64,000 nt of DNA from Cannabis sativa (taxonomy: Eukaryota > Streptophyta > Magnoliopsida > Rosales > Cannabaceae): positions 5,944,812-6,008,811 of the forward strand of contig NC_083604.1 in assembly GCF_029168945.1 (NCBI RefSeq). The letters are read 5' to 3'. Both the position numbers and the translations under genes were made by a program. Positions 56,390 to 64,000 of the stretch are shown here, piece after piece (the stretch's first letter is position 1; each line of letters opens with the position of its first letter). Below the pieces are notes generated by a model. That model ran no database searches and was not told where the DNA came from. It saw nothing but the letters and a program-made list of their open reading frames with translations.

Positions 56390-57689
56390 TAATGAATATA
56401 TCATTGAGTAAAATAAAAAAAAATGTTTATCAACCTAATAACAAATAATAAATTAAGCATCCCAAAGACAACAAAGAAAAATTGTCTAATCAAACAAGTT
56501 ATTTATTCATCCCAAAAGTATGCACCCTAATCTATTTACAACCACATTAATGGTCCCCTACAAAATAAGACTTGTTCAACAAGGAAAATTTATATCTATA
56601 TTACGTCAAGCAAAGTTGGCATAAGAGTCTACATTTATTATAGAGGGAACCTTGGTTTGACTTAAGAAATTTCCTATAAATACATATATTTTAAAAATTA
56701 TTAAAACTAACTTGTTTAATCTATAATATTTTAATTTATACTTTTAATTAATCTTAAATAGGCGCAAACAATAAATACATATATATATATATATATATTG
56801 GGTTGATACACTAGAAGAAAAGTGGGTATCAATGGGTATTAATTAATGAGCTTGATGTGTGGGTATTCAATCTTTTTTCCTCTAAACTCTCTTGAAATGA
56901 AATTTTGCTGTTATGAACAAAATGAGTGAGGAGCTCAAAAAACGAGACACTATACTTATAAGTGAGATGCTCCATATCAGTATTTGCGCCACATTAATTG
57001 TCAGAATATTTTGACAGTTAATTCAAAAAATCAAATCAAATAATGAATATTAAAATCTGACTATATATAAAATATTATATAATTAATTTTATCAAAATTC
57101 AATAAATATAAAATATTTATTTGTACAAAATCAATTCTTTATATTATTCCTTAAAAATGTTGTAATAGATATGTAATATTGCCTATATATAAGTAGTTTT
57201 AATAGTTAACTATACTATTTATTTATGTCCTCCTCTTAATATTATTGACTTTGGGGGCTTCTTTTGATAACGACGACTTATATCTATATATTGGTGCATA
57301 TATATATGTTGCAATAATTATAATTATAATTATATATATATATTTTATAAATACACTGAATATAGTAGATGAAAATTACTAATAATACTCTTATTGTCAT
57401 TATTACTTGATCCTTAAGATTTTCATTTTACATGAAAATTCATTTTTGAATTTTTTATTTCAAATATAAAATTTGATGTATATTTATCAATAAAAATGGT
57501 AATAGGATGGAATTGTTTTTTTTGGGTAAATAAGTCAATGTATTCCTCAAGAACAAACTTTACAACCTACAACAATACAATTTAATTACAATTATAAATC
57601 TTAAGTTTAACTAATCTTTATTAGTTCTCTCAACTACATGATTATTATTTTAACTTTAAATCCTATTCACAACAATCTTTTTTGTACAA
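56390..57689. other. AT-rich, no gene
   Basis: Includes a TA repeat at about 56778-56799. No coding block. Confidence 0.5.
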
Positions 57690-58130
57690 TTAACTATAGT
57701 CCAAATGGTTTTAATTTAGCATTCCATAAGGCTCCATTTTGCCCCTTCCAAATAGCATAAGTGCATATGCATTGAACACACAAGCATGTAGACTTCTCTC
57801 TTGATCTTACTAGTTTTGCAAGGCCTAATTCAATTAAAAAGACCTTTGTATTGATATACTGAAATGTCCCAATACCAGTCTAAGACTACAACGGTTGTAC
57901 AAAACAACACCTAAAAAAAAGATGATCACGATTCTCAATTCCTTGACCACATAACAAGCATGTTGAATCAGCCACAATTGTTTTCAATCTTTGCCAATCT
58001 ACTATATCGCATCCAAATATTAGAGACATACCAAGTTCCCCGAGAGGCAGTATGTTGAGATTTTAGAACACGTACTTGTTTGATAGAGTATTTAGACTGC
58101 TCAAACTCCTCTTTAGTAAACAAAAAATTG
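57690..58130 (-). pseudogene. LINE remnant with zf-RVT-like zinc-binding block
   Basis: On the minus strand the segment reads DWQRLKTIVADSTCLLCGQ then GIENRDHLFFRCCF, then LGLAKLVRSREKSTCLCVQC. The Cys-x-x-Cys, then Glu-x-x-x-His-Leu-Phe-Phe-x-Cys arrangement is that of the zf-RVT domain that follows reverse transcriptase in plant LINEs. Stops and frame changes make it a pseudogene. The RT itself is not recognisable. Confidence 0.6.
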
Positions 58131-58753
58131 AGTTGATTTTTAACTTAACTATCTTCCTCTAATATTAGCTACTATTTTTTGTGAGCTTCATAATCGCACC
58201 AAACTTGATCTTGCATATAGACTCCATGAAATTCATCTTACTCAAGAAATTTTTATTCTTTTGATTGGTAAATATTATGTCATCAACAAGAGAATAAGAA
58301 TTACTATAGGTATTGAATGGAATTATTATTATTTTGACCAAATTACCTTTTTCTCTTTAAAAACGACTTTTGGTTAATCAAACACTATTATTGTTTTACA
58401 AATTAAACAAATTAAATAAATAATATATATTTATGTATCAATTATATTTTCAAAGTTTCCATTATTAAAAAATAAGTAATATAATTACACATAAATATTT
58501 AACAAATAATTAATCATATATTTTATCTTAAATACTTAAGTATCAATATTAATATTATTTATATGATTTAATCATCACATATATTATATATTTATATAAT
58601 TATTTACATTTAATTATTAAAGCTCCAATTAGTAAACTCTAATAATAAAACTTTGTTTATATTTGAAAAAAAATTAGATTTGATATAATTTAAATAAAAT
58701 GTTGGAAATGAATTACTTTTCAACTCATTTTGTTCTGGAATGATAAATCTTAT
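58131..58753. other. AT-rich left flank of copia-2
   Basis: Nothing recognised. The last five bases are the CTTAT target duplication. Confidence 0.5.
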
Positions 58754-59043
58754 TATTAGTTATGGTCGATTTATTCTGTTAGAACATAAAGTGTAAGTTA
58801 GTTAGTTAATTATGTTATTTCTTTAGTTTTTGGACAAGCTATAAATATATATATCTAAAATCTCACTCCCTCGTGAGTAACTTGTATCCAATATTTCATT
58901 AAGACTAGAATAATAAAACACATTCCTGTTTTCTTCAACAAAGTCTCTCTATCTATTTTTTTCTGGTTTGAAGAACTGTGTTCAGTTCAATATACAATCA
59001 TGCATAGTTAAGTAAATCTGTTGAATCGATTGTTTTCCCAACA
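58754..59043 (+). repeat. 5' LTR of copia-2
   Basis: TATTAGTTATGG to TTTTCCCAACA. Carries TATAAATA at 58840-58847 as a likely TATA box. Confidence 0.92.
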
Positions 59044-59046
59044 ATC

Positions 59047-59058
59047 TGGTATCAGAGC
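59047..59058 (+). promoter_or_regulatory. copia-2 primer-binding site
   Basis: TGGTATCAGAGC three bases after the LTR, complementary to initiator-Met tRNA. Confidence 0.92.
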
Positions 59059-59162
59059 TAGGGATTCTTGGAGCTTGGTGATCAGTTAAAGAAGTGTTCT
59101 TGAGCTTTAAAGATCGGGGGAAGAGCTCTTGCATATAGTGTGAAGAACGCAAGGTGGGAATC

Positions 59163-62100
59163 ATGGGAAATGCAATGATTTTAAAAAAGTTTACAGGAAA
59201 GAATGATTTCGGTTTGTGGAGGGTGAAGATGGGAGCTTTACTCGTACAGCAGGGCATTCAAGATGCATTGCTTGGAGCTGAGAAGATAAAGGATAAAATA
59301 GAGAAAGAAAAAGTAGAGATTCTTGACAAAGCACACAGTGCTATCATTCTCAGCCGCGAAGACAAAGTCTTGAGAGAAGTTTTGAAGGAATCTTCAGCTG
59401 CTGGATTGTGGACAAAGCTAGAAAGTCTATACATGACAAGATCACTCGCAAACAGGTTATTCTTTAAGATGCTTCCTGGAAAATCTATTGAAAATCATTT
59501 GGAGGACTTCAACAAGATAATTTTTGATCTTGAGAATATTGACATAAAATTGAGGATGAGGACCAGGTTATAATAGTTCTGAATTCTCTTCCAATGGAGT
59601 CCTATGAGCACTTTGTAGACAGCATGATGTATGGAAGAGAATCTTTGACATTGGAGGAGGTTCAAAGTGCCTTGATGTCAAAGGAGTTAAAGAGAAAGTC
59701 AGAATTGAAGGAAGAAAACTCTGGTGAAGGGTTGATGATTGTACGAGGAAGAACAAATAGAAGAGGGAACAAGACAATGGGGAACTCTCATGGACAATCG
59801 AGAGGTAAGTTTAATTCTAGTTCTCAATATAAGAAAAAATGCTATATCTGTCATAAAACTAACCATCTTAAAAAGGACTGTCCTGAACTAAAGAAACAAG
59901 ATTTCAAGACGCATGGCAATGTTGAACTAAAGAAACAAGATTTTAAGACGCATGGCAATGTTGACATATCTTCAGAAGGCAGTGACTTTGATGGATATGA
60001 TAGTGCAGGGGTAATGGTTGCCTCAAAAGACTATTCTAGTGTTGATTGGGTTATAGACTGAGGATGCTCCTTTCACATTTGTCCTGACAAGGATCAATTC
60101 TTGGAGTAGAAGAGAATTGATGGAGGATTCGTAAGACTTGGGGACAATAGAGCATGTCAAATCATTGGGATCGGGTCTGTAAGGCTACAATTGACAGGAG
60201 GCAATAAACATGAATTGCCGAATGTGAGACATGTTCCCAACATAAAGAGAAATTTAATTTCTGTAGCTATGCTGGACAAGGAGGGATGCTCAATCAAGGT
60301 GGAATCACGGGCTTTAATGATGCAAAAAGGGTCAGTGTTATTGTTGAAAGGTGTTATGATCAATGGGGTCTATGTTCTTCAAAAAATTCCACTAGCAACT
60401 TTGCATCTATGGCCTCGAAAAGCATGATCAACTCTACTATGCTATGGCATAGAAGACTTGATCATGTAAGTCTCAAAGGGTTTGGGATTCTTGACAAACA
60501 AGGGTTACTTGGAAAGAATATGGTGCCTGATTTAGAATTCTGTGAACAATGTGCCCTGGAAAAACCAACAAGGATCAAATTTGGCACTGGAATGCACACT
60601 ACCAAAGCAACACTGGATTATGTCCACTCAAATGGTTGGGGACCATCCAGAATCATTTCAAGGGGAGGATCTAGATGCTTCATGTCAATCATAAATGACT
60701 ACTCTAGATATGTTTGGGTTCACATATTGCAGACCAAGAATCAAGCATTCAGCAAGTTCAGAGAGTGGAAGACTCTACTGGAGACTCAAACTGGTAGAAA
60801 GATTAAAAAATTGAGGACTGACAATGGCCTGGAACTTTGTGATGATTAGTTCAAGAATTTTTGCAAGCAAGTTGGGATTATGAGACACAATACTGTGATA
60901 AAGACTCCCCAACAGAATGAGCTTACAAAAAGGATGAGCAGAACTATCATGAAGAGGGTTAGATGCATGCTCATCCATTCAGGTTTGCCCAAGAATTTTT
61001 GGGCAAAAGCTGTCCTTACAGCATGTCATCTAATAATAGATGTCCCTCTTCAGCTACAAATTTTCCAACTCCCATGGAAAGATGGTCTAGTCATCATGCA
61101 AACTACCAAAATCTAAAAACCTTCGGCTGTATTGCATATGTCCATGACAAGAAAGGAAAGGAAAGTTGGATCCTAGAGCTATGAAATGTGTGTTCATAGG
61201 CTACCTAGATGGAGTTAACAGATAGCTTTTGAGTTTTGAACCAGGGAATCAAAATAGGTTTATTATCAGCAGAGATGTGATCTTTGAAGAAGACAAAGTG
61301 TACAAAGACACTCTCAAAACTCAATAAAATAATGCTTCTATCAACAGAGAAGAGAGCATGCTATTTGAGGTAGAACTGTTAGGCAATTCAACACTGGAAC
61401 AACCATTCCATGAATAGACAGATGATGAACCAACCTCTACAGATAACATACAAGCATCACAAGAAGAACTAGAAGATGAAATGGATCAAGGAGCCACTGT
61501 TGTCCATGACTATCAGTTGACAAGAAACAAGGACAAGAGGCCTCACAAAGCTTCTCAAAGGTTTGGCTTTGCAAACATCATTCACTATCCTCTAAACATA
61601 GGAAAATTTGAGCATGAACCTAAAAGCTTTACTGAAGCCATGCTGTCAGTTGATAAGAAAAAATGGGGAAGAGCAATGGATGAAGAGATAGTATCTTTCA
61701 AGAAAAAAAAGACCTGGGTTCTGATTTTAAAACCTGCAGGAATAAGGGTACTTGGCTGCAAGTGGGTTCTTAGGATCAATGATGGTATTCATGGTTCTGA
61801 AGAAGTAAGATACAAAGCGAGGTTAGTGGCAAAAGGATTCACACAAAGAGAAAGGGTGGATTACACAGAAATCTTCTCACTAGTGGTGAAACACGTCTCT
61901 ATAAGACTAATCCAAGCACTAACAACAATGGATGACCTTGAATTGGAACAAATGGATGTCAAAACAACCTTTTTGCATGGTGAATTGGAAGGGGAGATTC
62001 TAATGCAGCAACTAGAAGGCTATGTGGAGAAGGGCAAAGAAGACTATGTTTGCTTGTTAAAAAGATCACTCTATGGCCTAAAACAGTCACCTAGGCAATA

Positions 62101-63192
62101 GTATAAAAGATTTGTTGATTTCATCACCAAATCAGGTTTCAAGAGAGTGCCTACGACATTTGTGTGTATGTCAAAACATCCAACACCAGGAGTACAGTCT
62201 TCTTACTCCTATATGTTGATGATATGCTAATAGCAAGCAAACTTATGAGTGAGATAAGAAAAGTGAAAGATATACCGAGTTCTGAATTTGAAATGAAGGA
62301 TCTCGGGCATGCCAAGAAGATTTTGGGCATTGAGATACTCAGAGATAGGCAGGGAAAGAGACTAATGCTATCTCAAAAAGATTACATTTCAAAAGTGCTG
62401 CAAAAATTTGGTTTTTCAGAGGTAAAACTAGTCAGCACACCTATGACTCACATGACAAAATTGTCTCACTCACAAGCCCCCACTACAAAATCTGATCACA
62501 ACTACATGGAGAACATACCCTACTCTAAATTGGTGGGAAGCCTGATGTACATCATGGTCTGTACCAGATCTAATTTAAGCCAAGCAGTGAGTGTCATAAG
62601 CACGTTTATGGGAAACCTAGGGATAGAACATTGGAAGGCAGCAAAGTGGGTGGTAAGGTACTTAAAGGGCACATCTGATATGGGACTTATGTATGGCTCA
62701 AAATCTCAAGCACCAGAGGTCAAAGGCTATGTAGACTCTGATTATGAAGGTGATATGGACACCAAAATATCACAAACTGGTTGGGTTTTTCAACTAGGTA
62801 ATTTCATAATCAGTTAGAAAGCAAACCTCCCAAACATTGTTGCCCTATCCACTACTGAGGCAGAATACATTGCCTGTACTGAAGCAATGAAAGAAGCTAT
62901 GTGGTTGAAAGGAATCATCAGGGAACTTAGTCTAGAACAAAGGTGCATTGAGGTACGCTGTGATAGTCAAAGTGCTCTGCACTTATCCAAAAACCATATG
63001 TTCCATGAAAGAACCAAACACATTGATGTGCGACTTCACTTCATTAGAGATGTCATAGCAGAAGGAGAAGTGAAGCTCAAGAAAGTTTCAACAGAGGACA
63101 ATGCCTCGGACATACTCATCAAGCAACTCACCACTGCCAATTTCAGACATTGTCTGAATCTACTAATGATCACCACCATTTGTGATCTGTAA
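59163..63192 (+). pseudogene. gag-pol: copia-2 gag-pol polyprotein, multiply broken
   Basis: Gag starts at ATG 59154 or 59163 with KKFTGKNDFGLWRVKMGALL, and shifts frame near 59560. The knuckle is CYICHKTNHLKKDC (CX2CX4HX4C with Asn for the usual Gly). A 39-bp in-frame duplication follows (ELKKQDFKTHGNV twice, 59886-59963). The protease WVID-stop-GCSFHIC has a TGA inside its active-site triplet (60059-60061). Integrase shows HRRLDHVSLKG, CEQCALEK, IINDYSRYVWV and LRTDNGLELC, then a TAG (60847-60849). RT shows GCKWVLR, YKARLVAKGFTQRE, MDVKTTFLHG and a TAG after SPRQ replacing a conserved Trp, then LLLYVDDMLIASK. RNase H shows DSDYEGDMDTKISQTGW, a TAG for Trp (62815-62817), STTEAEYIA and RTKHIDVRLHFIRD. 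At least four stops and several shifts make it non-functional. The sequence style fits the Tork/Tnt1 lineage. Confidence 0.9.
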
Positions 63193-63265
63193 TTTTTTGT
63201 TTTTGGTTGCTTTATTTGTTGTTCATTCTTTTGTATACACTGAATAATTCGACCAAGGTGGAAAT

Positions 63266-63527
63266 TGTTAGTCATGGTCAATTTATTCAGTTAGAACAAT
63301 AAGGGGAAAGCTTGTTAGTTTATTCTATTATTTTCTTAGTTTTTGGACAAGCTATATATATATATATCTGAAATCTCACTCCCTCATGACTAACTTGTAT
63401 CCAATATTTCATTTTTCTTCAACAAAGTCTCTCTATCTATTTCTTTCTGGTTTGAAGAACTGTGTTCAGTTCAATATACAATCATGCATAGTTAAATGCA
63501 TCTGTTGAATCGATTATATTTCCAACA
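63266..63527 (+). repeat. 3' LTR of copia-2
   Basis: TGTTAGTCATGG to TTTCCAACA, 262 bp. Lacks a 28-bp piece present in the 5' LTR. Confidence 0.92.
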
Positions 63528-63532
63528 CTTAT

Positions 63533-63860
63533 AGCCACACAAATATAATTATAAAGGAATAAACTTTCCAATTATAAATGCCAAACCAAACATGTGAATG
63601 GATTCATTTTAAGAAAAGTCATTAGGATCCATTCCAATCAACACCTTAGGGGGTCCTTGTTGTGGAGGAAATATTGGAATGTGGGGAATTTGAAGAGAAC
63701 ATCTTCTTTGGTGGTGTCGTACGATTGGTTAGCGATATTTCTTAAAAAAAAAATTTTAAGCTATATGAGACTCGATACTTAATTGCACTGTACCAATATC
63801 GGTATGATACTGAGGATGGTGCTATCCACTAACGGTTACTTTTACTAATTCTCTTTTTCT
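63533..63860. other. Short flank without a gene
   Basis: AT-rich; a 62-codon open frame at 63594-63782 has no recognisable motif. Confidence 0.45.
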
Positions 63861-64000
63861 CACTACAAGAAATGTCACTTTTACCAGCACAGTTCGCTAC
63901 TGCGCTGGTAAAAGTAACTTTTACCAGCGCATTTCGCAAACTGCGCTGGCAAAGAGATCAAAGTTTTACCAGCGTACATTTGCAGTGGCTAAAATCTAAC
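63861..64000. mobile_element. Left end of a CACTA element running out of the window
   Basis: Begins CACTACAAGAAATGTCAC, a typical CACTA terminus. It is followed by four copies of ACCAGCGCA / TGCGCTGG in alternating orientation (63882-63980), as expected for subterminal transposase-binding repeats. It is a different family from the element at 37474-40076. The right end is not in the window. Confidence 0.8.

Larger units (their letters stand above)
58754..63527 (+). mobile_element. Ty1/copia retrotransposon (copia-2), Tork/Tnt1-like, defective
   Basis: LTRs of 290 and 262 bp. The target duplication CTTAT is perfect (58749-58753 and 63528-63532). The primer site TGGTATCAGAGC (59047-59058) fits initiator-Met tRNA, and a purine tract ATTC-GACCAAGGTGGAAAT precedes the 3' LTR. 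The coding interior has copia order but many stops and frameshifts. The 5' LTR starts TATTAG where the 3' LTR starts TGTTAG. The length difference between LTRs is one 28-bp deletion in the 3' copy. Confidence 0.95.

Noticed and set aside
1..64000. CRISPR array, rRNA, intact tRNA genes or bacterial defence genes
   Set aside because: No regularly spaced short repeats with unique spacers, no rRNA-like blocks and no prokaryotic gene layout; the sequence is plant nuclear DNA.

Overview
The window looks like nuclear DNA from a flowering plant, most likely a eudicot. It is strongly AT-rich, its genes have GT-AG introns, and it is packed with plant transposon lineages: Ty1/copia, an Athila-type Ty3/gypsy element, LINE remnants, CACTA, hAT, PIF/Harbinger and Mutator-like MITEs, and TRIMs. 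I cannot name the species. No rRNA, tRNA, CRISPR or bacterial-type operon was seen.

The one convincing intact host gene is a CYP71-type cytochrome P450 (19555-21177, two exons, about 510 aa). Two fragments of other host-type genes are present: a single orphan alpha/beta-hydrolase exon (13344-13534) and a broken DUF1985-like open frame (42203-42611). Everything else that codes belongs to transposons.

Layout. 1-2919: MITE pieces and a decayed LINE on the minus strand. 2925-8977: a Ty1/copia element with nonsense mutations and a rearranged 5' LTR. It sits just upstream of, and probably inside, a CACTA remnant at 8978-11233 (DUF4216 tail plus a seven-exon Transposase_24-like gene). 11234-18001: AT-rich DNA with MITEs, the hydrolase exon, a LINE 3' end and a minus-strand TRIM. 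18658-19380: a hAT-like element ending 174 bp before the P450 start codon. 23071-35875: a PIF/Harbinger-like MITE split by a young Athila element (23478-35381, target duplication GATCC, six LTR substitutions by eye). 36300-40331: a TRIM whose 3' LTR holds a hAT element (target duplication CCAAAGTC), which in turn holds a CACTA element (target duplication TGC). 40946-58753: MITEs, tandem duplications, an isolated gypsy-like LTR, two large inverted-repeat elements and LINE debris. 58754-63527: a second, heavily mutated copia element of Tork/Tnt1 type with a perfect CTTAT duplication. From 63861: the left end of another CACTA element that runs out of the window.

No new multi-gene system was found. 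The most informative structures are the three-level nested insertion at 36300-40331, the Athila element whose env-like frame was invaded by a chimera of its own U5/PBS edge and pol end, the GC palindromes carried by that Athila, and the long terminal-inverted-repeat elements at 50550-51380 and 52511-53514.
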